64,000 nt of DNA from Larix kaempferi (taxonomy: Eukaryota > Streptophyta > Pinopsida > Pinales > Pinaceae): assembly GCA_027924585.1 (NCBI GenBank), contig BSBM01000442.1, forward strand, positions 2,852,001 to 2,916,000, given 5' to 3'. This document shows positions 44,629 through 57,430 of this stretch, piece by piece. Position 1 is the stretch's first letter. Every line of letters starts with the position of its first letter. The position numbers and the translations under genes were made by a program. A model generated the notes under the pieces. It did no database searches. It was not told the DNA's origin and was given only the letters and a program-made list of their open reading frames with translations.

Positions 44629-47600
44629 AATAAAACCGTCCTCGATGTTCCAACACTTCGGAATATATATACCCACTTTACACATGTCCAAAATTCACAC
44701 AAATGGTGGCAGGTCTGTCCTATATTTCATCTCTTTACTTTGAGCTTTCAGGACCAAGCCCTTTGGCTTCCACAACTGCTCCTGCTGGCTTTGATCTTCT
44801 AGATTTACAGGTGGGCATTGCTCCACAACAATCCCTTCCTTTTATTCACCTTCCAGTTGATCTACAAGTCTAGAATTTTCATGGCTGCCATCTTTCTTGT
44901 TGTCCTGACAACTATTTGAGGAAGATTTTCAACCAAAACAATAGCTTTTGGTTTGCTGCCATGATCAATGTGCACAACCGGCTCTTCACTTTTCTCACTA
45001 GCAACACTTGCTTGTGTCGACTGCAACCAATTGTTTCAATTTCTCCCTGTGAAATTTATCATGGAAACTCTTTGTTAGGACAAGCATAATATAAACATTA
45101 AAATTAGTCAATTATTTCCCAATTGACATGGAACGTCCATGCTTCACTCACGCGACTTCCAATTTTTTTTTTCATGCTTTCCCAACATACACATGATCTC
45201 TTTCATGTTCATCCTTTCACAGTGAAATAACTATTTCAGCATTCACAATTTAATTCAAGCAAATAAACACATTCTTCTTCTATTCATGACATGCATTCAA
45301 CAATTCTTTGTTTTATAAGTGCATCAATAAATATGAAAGAGAAGAGTAAGAGTTTCTCCCTCTTAGTCTTGTTTTATTTACAAAGCTATGCCATCACTGT
45401 GGTTTCATGCTCCTTAGTCTCTTTCACTTTAATGTGAATGCTTGAATTTCCCTTTATTGGCTATGACACTTAGTGTCTAAGGTCTGTCTAATGCTTTTCA
45501 ACTTGGGTACCCCTTCCCATTCTACTTACAGAACCTCTAGTTGCTAGGACCCACTCATGTTCACTAGCACCATCTTTATTACTGCTCATATTGAGCTCTT
45601 TAGGATGGTAATATGTCCATATGCATCCCTATGATGCCTTCTTGGTCCTTGCTTCCAACAATACCTACACTCAAACATTGAATCAATTCACATGTTTTAG
45701 TTTATTTCATAAGGTTTTTCTCTAAACAAGAGTTTGAGAAATCATAACCAAATCATATACAGACATATATTCATAAGCAAGGAGCTGCAAGATAACCAAA
45801 TACTTATCTATATTGGATGTCTTCACTTTATTCCATGGGATCCTTCTTTGCTTTACGAGCCTTGGATTTCCCGTGGACACAATTAGGAATGTTGGGCCGG
45901 CACGTAGGCTACTCCACAATCATTAGAATAGGCAATGCCAGGCCAGTACGCTGACTGGTTTTATCAATTGTTTAAGGGGCATTGGGCCACCATACATGCT
46001 GTTTCACAATATTAAGTAGTGAATTCCCAACCAGTTACTCTCTGGATTTATCAATAATTTCATATCACCCACTCATTTAATCTCTGTATTTACCATAAAT
46101 TTTATAGTGCTTTAAGGGTCTTTCTTTCCTACAATGACCAAGGTTTCCAACAAAGAAACATTAGTGTATCAGCTTAGTTGTTAGAAGACTTATACTTGAA
46201 ATCTTCATTATTCCAAACAAGACATAAATGAAACTGAATACTTATCTGTATTGTGCGTTTCCCCTCTGGTCCACAGGATCTTGCTTCGCTTTGCAAGCCT
46301 TGGGATCGCCTATGGACTTGGATGTAGCTAATGCTTCACCAATACACCTTCACACCGACTGGATTTACCAAGCATTTGATGGTGCCCAACCAGTCCCATA
46401 CCTGGTTGGCCCTCTCCATTGTCGAGCCAACACATTCGTCTGGGTCATCGACCAATGGAAGGAAACTGCGCCACCTGAACATTATAGGTCAAGGCTCTAC
46501 TATGGATCCATAGGCATCTCAAGGTTTTCAGTCAGTCTTGGCGCCCGCCCTCCTACTGCTGTCCCAATAGAGATTTTATGCCTTCACCAATGTCATCACA
46601 CCTTCTTGCACCACAACTCTTCACACACACAACTCTTCATTCATACAAGGACGTCACTCCTTCTCTGGTGCAAATCGGTGGTTCTTTTCAAGAACTTTAT
46701 AGGTGACTTTCTTGACTGCAGGTTAGCATGACCTCACTCACACAAGGATGATAGCTCTTCTTATTACACAGCTCTTCGGGCCTGTCCATCCCTTCTGGTA
46801 ATATTTCATGTGAGCATAGAAAGGTTACCAATTCCTATATAGTCCTTTTGCGTACCCTTCTTCACTTTGCCTCTTAATGTGTAGTATCAATCTGCATCTG
46901 TGTAGGCTGACAACACAAGAAGGATAAGCAAGCTCATCAGTATTGTTGTTCAATTTTGTAACCATAATCCATATCATTCACTATCAAGTATTGAAACACC
47001 AGGAATGCGTCCATTCCCTTACGGTGTAATCAATATTGAAAACCCTATCATGACCCAGCACCAGAAAAGGTGTGCACCCCCTTTCCGATGTGCACCATGT
47101 AGGCCCTAATCATACTCAAGCAGTATGCAATGATATAAATAAGATAGAGCATGCTCTACATATTAACCCTAATAATTTAGACATGCATGTTCTTGTCTAG
47201 GGTCACAGAATACTCATTCATTTTGCAGATGTATCTCACATGCCTTTTGGGCATAGCTTTACCATCTCACTCTCATGGTTTACTGACATGCGGTTTGGCT
47301 GAGATATTATTAATTGCGTTTCACCCAAAACCCATTTCCAAAGCATGGGGTCTTCCCCATCTAGTTTGGCTTTTGCAGGCCAATACTCCTGGTCTTCCTG
47401 CAATGTGTCTTCTTGGCACATTTATCAAATAGCCAAACAGTTAGCAACATTTAACAATAAAATTCAAATCTGATTTCTCTAATCAATCAATGGCATTGAT
47501 AATTAAATTCAAGTATGAATAACAATTCTGTTCTCTACGGAAATTGATTCACTTAGCCATGAGTCTGTTCTCATATCGTTTGGCTCTTGCTGACAGTAGA

Positions 47601-48800
47601 TTCCCATCTATTATCTAGTTGTAATGAAACATACACCACAATCATGCATTCACACAATGCATCTCAACATGTGCACCTATACATATGCATGCACTTTTAC
47701 ATCACTCACATAATCTTTTAGTGTGCAATCACTCAATGTATAACCACAAGATTGTTCATAATATTTTAATGCACATCTCCTCAATGCAACCTTGCATTAA
47801 TTTATGAGTACTATGCATTCAAACATATAATGGCCTAACCATGTACTACCATGGCAGGGCCATAAGTCCTCACTTGCTTTGGTTGTTAAACTCACAACCG
47901 TCATGGCATGACATAATTTCATATGAATGCATTGAGATTTCTAAGCAATTAGAGGGTGTAAGGATCATTGCCTTCACTTACCCATACCTCACCATACTTG
48001 GTAGGTTAACAGTCCCATTCGGGCACTCAATACCATATGCAAACCAAATCATCATCGTTAAAACATAGTTGAAGGGATCTCACCAAATCCTCTTTCAACA
48101 TTCATGCAATTAAGCACAAATAACCATTACCTGCATGGCTGTTATTAACATCACTTGATGTTACCTGATCAGTTGGACTCTTACCAAGGCTACTTAGTCC
48201 TTTTGCCAACATCATGATCACGGACTTGTTGCACCATCATCTCTTCATAAGGTCGTTGGTCACGTGCAACAACGTCATCAACTTCTTTAGCCATGTTTTG
48301 ATTGTATTTGTCCTACAACCAATGTGGACACAACTAATTGTTAGCAACCACCATAATTATCTCAATTGGCTCATTGCATATGTGAAACCTCACTATTTTA
48401 CCAATATGCAATGTCCTATTCATGCACAAACATTTCACATGCACTGTGCAATGTTTCTTAATATGCCTACTAGTGCATAGTCATATCATCTATCTAATCT
48501 CTTTCATTTCAGCATTCCTATGCCATAATTTATATGCATGACCACTTCAGAAATATAAATACAATATCAAGAGGGTAGTGGAGGAATTATCTCTTCCAAT
48601 TCCTCATTGTAGCATGGAATTTCCTCTTCCACATCATAGCTGATCCAATTTCATGGGCTCTCTACCATGCACACAAGCAATTATTAGCTATGATCTTCTC
48701 ACAAAGTAGAAATTCAATCTATGTATTCACAGGTATAACATTCATTCATGATATTTTCCAAGCATACAATTATTATGTTATAAACATAAATGGTTTAAGG
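44629..48800. other. LARD interior, non-coding
   Basis: There are no retrotransposon domains on either strand. A block with ATACTTATCT, TTTGCTTTACGAGCCTTGG (45800-45870) recurs diverged at 46230-46310, showing an old internal duplication. The 167-aa plus-strand frame 46228-46731 has no recognisable domain and is antisense to the element, so I treat it as chance. Confidence 0.7.
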
Positions 48801-48829
48801 TGGGATATTTCCCTTTCATCAACGTTGCC

Positions 48830-49760
48830 TTACTGCTCCCATTGCTTTTCCCCGTTTGGCACAAATATTAAGGCTAAAATGGCCGCCAACGTCGCAGATC
48901 TTATCGTTATTTTTTCCGCCAGTGTCGTGAATATTTAGCTTAAAAAGCGCCGTCCGTGTCGTAGAATTTTTAAGCTAAAATTCGCCGCCCTTGTCGCAGA
49001 TCTTAAGGTTATTTTCGCTGTGCGCACCACGCAAACATTCAACAGAACTTTGCCACTGTGCGCAGAAAGTTAGCGTAACTCCCACCGCCGCGTCGCAAAG
49101 TTAATCTTAACTTCGCCGCGTGCACGCAAAAAGTTAGCATAACTTCCACCGCCACAGCCCTTAGGAAGAACTTTGAAAACAATTAGAAATTTTTGATATT
49201 TTATCTTCCTTTTGGCGTAGAATTTCCAACTTCTTCGCCGACCACGTCGCGGATATTGAGGTTAAAATTGCCACGGTTGGCACTGATGTTAAGATTATAA
49301 TTTCCGCCGGTGGCGCGGCTCTTATCGCTAATTTTTCCGCCGTGCACGCAAAATTTATCCTTAACTTCGCCGCGGACGTCGCAGATATTAACGCTAATTC
49401 TGCCGCCGCGCACGCAGAAGTTAACGTTAATTCTGCCGCTGTGCGCAAAAGTTAACCTTAACTTCGCCGACATAGCCTTCGGCAAAATTTTGAAACACTT
49501 AGAAATTTTTTGGAATTTTCTCTTCCTTTCAGCTCCGACAGCTAACCTTGCGGCCGTCGACCGCTTCCCTTCGGCGCAGAGTTAGCAACTATTTCGCCGA
49601 CCGTTGCGGCGCTTTTGGGATTATCTTTGCCGAAAAAGTCGCAAGAGTTAGCCTAATTTTCGTCGACAGAGCCTTTAATAGAACTCATAAATACTTAGAA
49701 AAATTTTGCAAATTTTCAAAGACAGTTAGAATTTTTCTGGAAATATTTGCTTCGTTTCTT
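48830..49760. repeat. CpG-rich tandem repeats in the LARD leader
   Basis: Units of roughly 40 bp, with a GCCGCCGTGCACGCAGAAGTTAA-like core, recur many times. They are arranged in three larger blocks, each closing with a TTAGAAATTTTT...TCTTCCTTT segment (about 49175-49215, 49500-49530, 49690-49760). CG dinucleotides are strikingly frequent compared with the rest of the window. The Ala-rich minus-strand ORFs at 49161-49485 are products of the repeat. Confidence 0.85.
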
Positions 49761-50203
49761 TACAGAGGTGAGCTACTTACAGATCAAACTCGCATAAAAC
49801 AGAAAGTATTTCAAGAAATATTGCACCTCTTTCATGTCAAGCATGAAACAACAAAACAACAAAATAATATAAGATGGAAAGAGGTTTCGCCTCCTTCTCT
49901 TCTTCATGGGGCAATCAACAAATGCAAAAACATAATGCTACTGCATGAGAAAATATGTAAGTAAGCATTCAACCTGAAAAGGGATTTTCTCCCTCCTTCC
50001 TCACTTTCATAGCATGAAATCAATGCAAGCAATTTTGCAAAAATCCCCAAAACAGTCATGGGAATGATTTCCCATTCTAACAAATAGAAGCCATGAGACC
50101 TTTAGGTTTCTTTAATTCATTTTAATTCCAAATACAAAATACATGTACACACAATGATTTATATTTCTATGAAGGGCCCAACAGCCGTAGTGTTGAACCA
50201 TAA

Positions 50204-50215
50204 GCTCTGATACCA
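50204..50215 (-). other. LARD primer binding site (tRNA-iMet)
   Basis: On the minus strand TGGTATCAGAGC follows the LTR end after a 3-nt spacer. Confidence 0.92.
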
Positions 50216-50218
50216 ATT

Positions 50219-51887
50219 TGTCACATACCCTCCCATTTGTCCAATTCTGGTAAGGGAACATGATAGAAATCTGTGGGGATTTTACATAAAGTAAGTCCAT
50301 TCATTTAATTCATAGTCATAAAATTCAAAGGTGTGCAGATGCAAATCAATTTAACATGCACAGCGGAATAAACACCATCCACACACAGTTCACAATTTCC
50401 ATTCAATTTAAAACATTGTAGAATTAAATATAAACAGAGAATATACTTATCTCACTGTAATGTTGTGCAATTGTCCCACACAACTAGCTATGTCGCTGCA
50501 ACGTTCCTCCCAACCATAGATCTCTGCCCAACCTATATTATTTCAGTACTCAGAGACCACCCCCGAGCTGGGCATGATATCTACAAGGAAAAGGGGACTC
50601 TCAAGCTCATCACAGCCCAAAGCAATGGATACCCATCTCAACCCCAACATTTCATAACACACAGCAACTCAAAACTGAGCATGGATACTCATAACAACAA
50701 AATCACAATTTCTGGGCATGAAGAAAAACGTTGGGCAACCAAAAATGAAATGGCAATTGGGGAATCACCCTGGGAGAACAAAACCGTTTCCAGAAAACGC
50801 TTGTGGGCACTAAAGGGACAAAAACGACCTCCATAAACCCCAAATTCGTGGCTCCCTTCCTCCCAGCTATTGTGCAATACAAAAACGAGTTCTTAGGCAT
50901 GGAAAATGCAGGAGATAGATGAAAAACGTGATGGGAAAAGCCCCAGCTAGCTCAGACTGCGTGAGATGGCAAAGGCTTGGGCATTCAAGGGCCAAAATGA
51001 TCTTCACACATTCATTAACTGGCAGCAGGGAACCAACATGATTTTTGGGCAAAACCGTGACATGTGGGAACCCGAAATTGGCACATACACAGTCACACAA
51101 TTGATGGGAACATTCAAAAACGATTTATGAGGTAGGAGATAACTGTTGGGTTCACAAAAACGATTTTTCCATAATGAAAACCAATTCTGGAAATTCAAAA
51201 ATGATTTCACAACAATAAGGGGAAACAACAAGCTATCAAAACTTATCTAATGCTTCCCAATGGATTCTCCTTTTTCCCCATAGTCCATCCATCACAAAAA
51301 AAGGATTCTTAGCTTGAAAACCAGTGAATTTACAACGTACTCCATGAGAAAAATGCTTAGCAAGCTTCCAAAACGTGAGAGAGTGAAGTCTGATCATGAA
51401 TAATGGCTTGGGAAGGAAATTCGTGGGTGTTTTCTTGCCCAAGAAGGAGAAACACGATTTTCCATGAGGGTGGCTTGCCCATACTCGAATTTGGACAGCC
51501 ATACCTCCCCAATCCCCAAGGCATTAACTACTTCACCCAACTCTTGGGAGAAATGAATGATTGGGCACCAAAGTCAACATGGGTAGTTGATGGTTGATGG
51601 GTTTTCTCATTGACACTTGGCTTGACTTCATTGGCTCAAGGGTTTGAATATTTCCCTCCCAATTCCTTGTAATATCATGCCCCCATCTCTTGTTTCATTG
51701 CATAGCTAGTTGTGGGTATTTTATTAAAATGCATATTTACAATTCCAATGTGCCTGGCTAGCACGTAAACCATATGCATCAATAAATCGATGGCGGGGCC
51801 TTGGCCTTGAGCTCCTCGCCACGATTTTATAGCAATATTACATCATTTACATTTGAATGCAATGGGGATCAAGGTGGGGATGTGACA
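50219..51887 (-). repeat. LARD 5' LTR (minus sense)
   Basis: 1669 bp, colinear with 42945-44613 without indels. Most of the roughly 54 differences are transitions. Confidence 0.95.
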
Positions 51888-52353
51888 CTCTATCTTGGGG
51901 AACATCTACTTCTCTCTAGGAGCTTTGGCATGGCTTGTCCGAAGGAGCTTGCAACGTTAAGGCAATGGTTGTAATCCTCTTTTCTATTGTACTTCTCCAC
52001 TCTTCAATACAGTTAATATAATTGCTTTCCATAAATGTTGTCTCCTTGATGATGTTTAGAGCTTTCCTCCTTAACTGTTAGCTTAGATCTATCATATGAG
52101 ATATATGCTTTTACTTCTTGTTGTCTGTTACATGTTCAATAGGGTTTAGCTACTTGCAATCTGGCAGCGCTGGAGCATTGGATCAACGAAGGAGAAAGGG
52201 ATCTACAAATCTAAGGTAAACGATCTACTCTTACATTTGTATTTCTATATGATCTAGGAAAGTACTTTATGTTCTGTCTTATTTGTTCTAGACTTACGTT
52301 AAGCTAGGGAGATCAGGCCTTGAATCCGCTCTCGGTAGATTGTCCGCAAAACA
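51888..52353 (+). repeat. E8 5' LTR, right part
   Basis: It starts with the second CTCTA copy and continues the E8 LTR to CAAAACA at 52353. TTCTATTGTACTTCTCC and the AATCTAAGGTAAACGATC word are unremarkable. No TATA box could be placed with confidence. Confidence 0.7.
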
Positions 52354-52357
52354 AATC

Positions 52358-52374
52358 TGGTGACCATACTGGGG
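52358..52374 (+). other. E8 primer binding site (non-iMet)
   Basis: TGGTGACCATACTGGGG begins 4 nt after the LTR end. It resembles the TGGCGAC...CTGGGG primer sites of Tat-group elements, which pair with an elongator tRNA, with a few changes. Confidence 0.6.
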
Positions 52375-54567
52375 TCTTACATCTTGTTCCGTAGTTGTCA
52401 ATCTGAGAGTCATTTTCAGTTGATTGCTTGACACAAGCCTTTTATTTGTCATTTGCTTCTTGAGTTGATTTCACTATCAGATCTTCATCTTGAAGACTCT
52501 GATCTGCTTCCTCTGAGTTTGTACTACTCATTTTCAAACCATTTCGTAGTTCATTTCTTGGATATTTGATTCATTTTTGAACTTAGATCTCGCCTGGTTA
52601 GTGAAAACAGAGCGAAACTATGTCATTTCTGGTCTTTGTTCTTTGTCTGTTAGCCACTCGTCGCAGTCCTTTCATTGATATACTGTGACACTGTCGCACT
52701 CCCCGCATTGATGAACTGCGACGTCACACTGTGTACAAGCACAGAGTGAGCTGATTTGTCGAATTTGGCATGCAAGCATCCCCTCTCCATTTGTTAGTCT
52801 GAGATTTGGTTTGCTGTATGAACTCCCTCTGTGCTGCAAGATCTAGCTAGAGATCCCATCTTTGATTTATGTGTTGAGTGTTTGGTTTTGTTTGGATTGA
52901 TTTTGGGTTCCGTCTTGGACAAGTATGAGAACCAGTAGTGGTGGATACTCTTGTCTCCTCCACCTTCATTTTCTCACCCTTGCATTCCCTCCTCTCCTTA
53001 ACTGATCTGGTTATTGCATTAGATCAGCCCCCAAACCTTATTTACATTATTTTTTGAGCTTTGCTTGCTACTGTCTGATTTTGAGTCTTGGGTGCCTTTC
53101 AGTCAGATTGAGTGCTTGTCTTTTCTTGAGTTTTCTTAGTTCACTGAGTGTTGCAAGTAGTGTTTTCTTTTCAGTCATTCACATCTGAAAGCGTAGTTGT
53201 TATCAAGTTAATCTTTTGATGCATCCATTGAAAAGTTAAAAGTTCTTCTTTCCCATCATTTCTCAAGCATTGTTGAAGAAAATTGTTCGTGCATTGGAAT
53301 GTTTTGCTTATGCATCTTTTGGAAAAATTGAATGAATGTGTGATTGCTTGTGTTTTTCTTGAATTATGAGTTTCTTATTTTCTCAAAAAATCCAAAATAT
53401 ACTTTAGTTTTTGCAAAATTAGTTCCATGCTAAGGAAAGATAGATGCATTTTTAATTCTTACTACTTTTAGGCCATTGAAAGTGAAATTGAAAAGCTTGC
53501 ATACTCCATCTTAGAATCCTCTCTTTTCATTACCTAGTGTCATTTTGCTTTGAAAAGAAAAAGAAAAGGAAAAACATGTCTTGATTTGGATTAGTAGTTT
53601 TGTGATTTTTATGGTTTCGCACAAAAATGAAAAGAATGCTTTTGTAGTCAAAATTGTTTGAATTGGGAATTATTGCATTGCGTTGTTTTGGCAATCTCGT
53701 TGGAAAGAAAAAGCTTTCTCCTTCCCATAGTTAGAGTTCATAAAAAGAAAATAATATTTCGTGCATGTAGCTAGGCCTTGCATTATTTTTCTGATTATGT
53801 ACTCACCTCATGCATTCACCTAACCGTCCAGATAAAATTAACGGTAGAACTAGGTAAAAAGTTTTAGCAACTTGTGTGTAAGTTAGAGACGTATTCCGAC
53901 ATCGTTGAGCATGGCAGCTATCGTTATTTTCCAACACTGTATCCCGGGGGTATTGTAGTATTCCACGTACTTATCGGTATATCGAGATCCTTCACGTACC
54001 CACCAAGTATCATAATACGTACTTGGCATATATTGAAGGGTGTATCACGTACTTAGTAGTATATCGGAAGGTCTCATGCCGAACGGTTGTGCATTAGACA
54101 GCTTCACTACGGATTTGAGCTCCCATGTACCTTGCGTATATTAGGAGACACCACTAGGATTCCTGAAACCAACTGAGTTAACCATTTGGCCTTCTTGGCA
54201 AAGCAATACACCGATAACAACACTCGGGGATATTAGCACGCATGTATTGTCCAGGTAATCGGGTATGCAGGAAAGGGTACGGTCCCAATCCTCCTTGTCA
54301 CGTCATATTGTTGGACCCTGCAGAATATAGCGGTTTGCAATGCCTTGATAATCCCGTGAGGTTCCAGAATTTGAATCCACTCTGTCACATAAGTCTGCTT
54401 GTTGCCTTAGTTTGAGTAGGTTTTTCTGGACTGCTTTTCTTTTGTAGCATACCCTTAGGAGAAACGTTGTTTCAGTCACCCTGGTTGATTTTCCTGACGC
54501 TCTGAAGGATTTTCCCTGGAGAAGATCTCGTAGGATCTTAAAATTATCACCTGAATATCCCCTTAAC
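52375..54567 (+). other. E8 leader, 2.2 kb without genes
   Basis: The sequence is T-rich with no domain. At 53880-54085 a loose repeat of CACGTACTT followed by GGTATATCG occurs about four times. Long leaders are usual in Tat/Athila elements. Confidence 0.65.
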
Positions 54568-55659
54568 TTGGAGGTTATTTCTAGGGTAAGAATGGATAAG
54601 CGTAACACGGTCGTAGTTACTGATGTCGAAAACCCCACCTTGAATGTTGGAGGACTTTTGTTTCCCTCAACTCCACCAGATTCATCCACCTCCAACCCCC
54701 CAGAGGGTGAAGAGGTGGACATTTCTAATTCACAAGACGATACCCTCCTGGTAGTTATGCCGAGAGAGCTTGGTTCATTGGAATGGTTGAATTCTCACCA
54801 GGACAACCCTGCAGCAGTTGCTGGTCTAGCTGTAGCCTATTGGACATCATCTCCAGGCCACCCAATGACTCATTTTTCCATTGCATCCCCACCCAACTGG
54901 ACTACTCCAGAACCCTCTAGACCCTTCTACAGAGCCCACCCCGCTGAGATTTTTGGCCCTATTCATGATCGTTTGGAACGATTACATGTTAGGGGTGATG
55001 AAATTCGAAGACAAAGTCTCGAGCAACAACCTAGGTATAGAGACATCCTGGTTCATCCGATATCTTTTAGTTCACCCGAACCATCCCTCCACACCCTGAC
55101 CATTAATGAGACTGGTAAACCCTCACAAGAGTCCAGTCCTGCACCTCAAGTGAACCAACCGGTTGAAGGACAACAGTCCAACACACCTGTTACTACCACG
55201 GTTACTTTATCGATTCCTCCCCCACCTCAAAATTCGAGGGGAGGATACTCCATTCCTCCGGACTATCTCATTGGTAACATTACTACCGCGGTAGATAATC
55301 AACAACTTGTGTTGGTTCAACCTTTGCATAGTGGTCATGCTATTGTGGTTGGGGGGAAACCCCCGTTTCCTAACCAGAACGTAGGCGGTGGAATCCCCAA
55401 CGGACCTCCCGTTGGACCTTCCCAACCCGCTAGACCATCCACCATGGGACTATCTCATGTTGGGGGGCCATCCAATGTAACTCAACCCTCATGGAGTCTA
55501 GCGTATCCAGGTTCCGTTAACCCTGTGTCGGGTCAATCTAATCCTGGAAACGCACCATACGGGATACCCTATCCCGAAAATCCCTACACTCTATGGGGGA
55601 ACAACCCGTTTTACAACGTGTACCCCAACCAACTATCCCTCAAGTACCAGCACCCCTGA
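54568..55659 (+). pseudogene. E8 gag N-terminal region
   Basis: An open frame of 363 codons is rich in Pro, Ser, Thr and Asn (for example SIPPPPQNSRGG near 55215) and has no clear fold. It leads into the Gly/Pro-rich domain in another frame, so a 1-nt indel lies near 55600-55650. The ATG at 54568 is the first in frame; MDKRNTVVV at 54592 is a possible later start. Its position upstream of the capsid makes it the gag N-terminus. Confidence 0.7.
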
Positions 55660-56384
55660 TCGGTCCCCCCCCACCTCCTAGCGGAGGCGGTGGGCCCCCA
55701 CCCAACTTTAGAGGAGGCGGACCTCTCCCTTCTGGCGGAGGTCCGACTCATTTTACCAACAACGGACCCCACCCTTCCGACGGTGGTGGGAATGGTCCAC
55801 CAGCGCCTCCAGGCGGAGGACCACCCTATTATGGTGGTGGTGGGGGAGGACATTTCCCTTCAGGCGGTGGAGGTGGTCCACCACCCCCTCCTGGTGGAGG
55901 CGATGGTGGATCTCACTATTATGGTGGTGGCGGTGGTGGTGGTGACCCTCATCCTACTGACAGCGGAGGTGGTGGGGGCCCCCATCCTTCTGGCGGTGGA
56001 GGTGGTCCACCACCCCCTCTAGGCGGAGGTAGTGGTGGGCCACCTTAGTATGGTTATGGACCCCCACCTCCTCCCGGCGGTGGCGGTGGACCTCCACCTC
56101 CTTCTGGTGGTGGAGGTGGACCCCCACCTTATTGGAATGGACCACCTTATGGTGGTGGACCCCCTTATGGTCCGAGCGACACACCCCCCTATGATCAGTT
56201 TCCTCCGTGGTCACCCTTTAATTAGTCGATACGAGGTCCTACCGGTGCTTACATGCCTTATCAGTACTACCAGTATTCGCATCCTAATCAACAGCTGCCC
56301 TTTTTGGCTACTTTGGACCTACCTGATCTATCTTAACTGACGAATGACCCCATCTACCACGGAACTAATTGGCCCCTGATTCTA
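55593..56384 (+). pseudogene. E8 gag Gly/Pro-rich domain
   Basis: The frame holds about 160 residues of GGGGG/PPPP and GGGG-P-P repeats with occasional HYYGG and HPSGG, then a Tyr/Pro/Gln-rich segment. In-frame stops are TAG 56046, TAG 56223 and TAA 56334, all explained by C-to-T change in glutamine codons. It is in the same frame as the capsid ORF. Such a flexible region could promote condensation, but this is speculation. Confidence 0.7.
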
Positions 56385-57430
56385 GTGAAAATTCCATCAG
56401 ATATTCCTAAGTTTGACAGCAAGCCGTATGAGGATCCTAAACACCATGTGATGACATACCATTTATATTGTTCATCCAACTCTCTGATGGACGACTCGAT
56501 CCGTCTGAGATTATTTCAACGGAATCTCACTGGTTCGGCTGCCAAGTGGTACATCGAACTACCACCTCATTCTTTTCATGATTTTGGTTCTCTTGCTATG
56601 AACTTTTTGACTCAGTTCCAACTGCCTATACGGTATGAAACTGGTATAGACCTTCTCACCTCTCTCCGCCAGAATACTGCTACTCATATCTCTACTCATA
56701 TACATGAGTGGCAGAGGAGAATACGTTTGATTAAGGCTCCCATTCCAGACCAAATCCTAGCAAATTGGTTCACGAAGTCTCTCATCCCTCACATAGCTCG
56801 AGATGTCACCATGGGTGGTGTTGTCATGGAAGAACAAGCTATCGCTCGTGCCCATTACCTAGGCTTAGTCTATGCTCAATCGGGCACATTGTTTGAAATT
56901 CTTCCTGACGCACCCCATGACACTTATGACCCCACTAAACCTCCTAAGGGACCCCAAACTGATGGCATCATTGGATCCCTTACCACCCAACCTACTCCTA
57001 ACATTGTTGGATCGTCGAACCTCCATGGTTCCTCCCCATTACCAGCTCAGGATGGCCACAACATCACCAAATTGACCACTCCTGCTGTAACTGAAGAGGT
57101 GAATTCTATCCAATCAGCTTCATCTCAGAAGTCCGACGGCAAGAAGAAGAACAAAGGGAAACCTAAGAAGTCTTCTTCCCAGTAGGAACAAAAGAGCAAT
57201 CCTGATGACACCAAATAGAAACGAAAACTAAAGTATCCTTGTCTACTGTGCGGAGATGATCACTTCACCAAAGAGTGTCCCCATAGAGACGAAGTTCAAA
57301 AGTTTCTTAGGGGTAAACCGACTCCCGTAGTCCTCAACGATCTGTTTCCCACTCAAAATCAACAAATGATTGCTCAACCCCCCCAGCCCAAGGGGAACCA
57401 TCCAATACCGCGCATGTTCTCATGGTGCGT
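56385..57430 (+). pseudogene. E8 gag capsid and zinc knuckle
   Basis: The capsid shows DIPKFDSKPYEDPKHHV, LFQRNLTGSAAKWYIELP and LRQNTATHISTHIHEWQRR, typical of the retrotransposon gag family (PF03732-like) at 56400-56730. A basic Lys/Ser tail ends in TAG 57183. Then TAG 57216 and a CX2CX3HX4C knuckle (CLLCGDDHFTKEC, about 57240-57280) follow in frame. A frameshift near 57395 leads into the protease frame. Confidence 0.87.

Larger units (their letters stand above)
42945..51887 (-). mobile_element. LARD: complete non-autonomous LTR retrotransposon, 8943 bp, TSD CTCTA
   Basis: Both LTRs are 1669 bp, with TG...CA ends and perfect CTCTA duplications (42940-42944 and 51888-51892). The primer site and polypurine tract place it on the minus strand. 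The 5.6-kb interior has no gag, protease, RT or integrase in any frame, so it must borrow proteins. I counted about 54 mismatches and no indels between the LTRs (about 3%), making it the best-dated insertion here. The CATCGAGGACG word before its polypurine tract also occurs in E1, which hints that a chromovirus like E1 supplied the machinery. Confidence 0.92.

Noticed and set aside
46228-46731. 167-codon open frame on the + strand inside the LARD
   Set aside because: No domain, antisense to the element, Ser/His/Leu-rich as expected from C/T-rich sequence, and no start context or neighbours that suggest a gene.
49161-49485. Alanine-rich ORFs on the - strand
   Set aside because: They are translations of the 40-bp CpG-rich tandem repeat.
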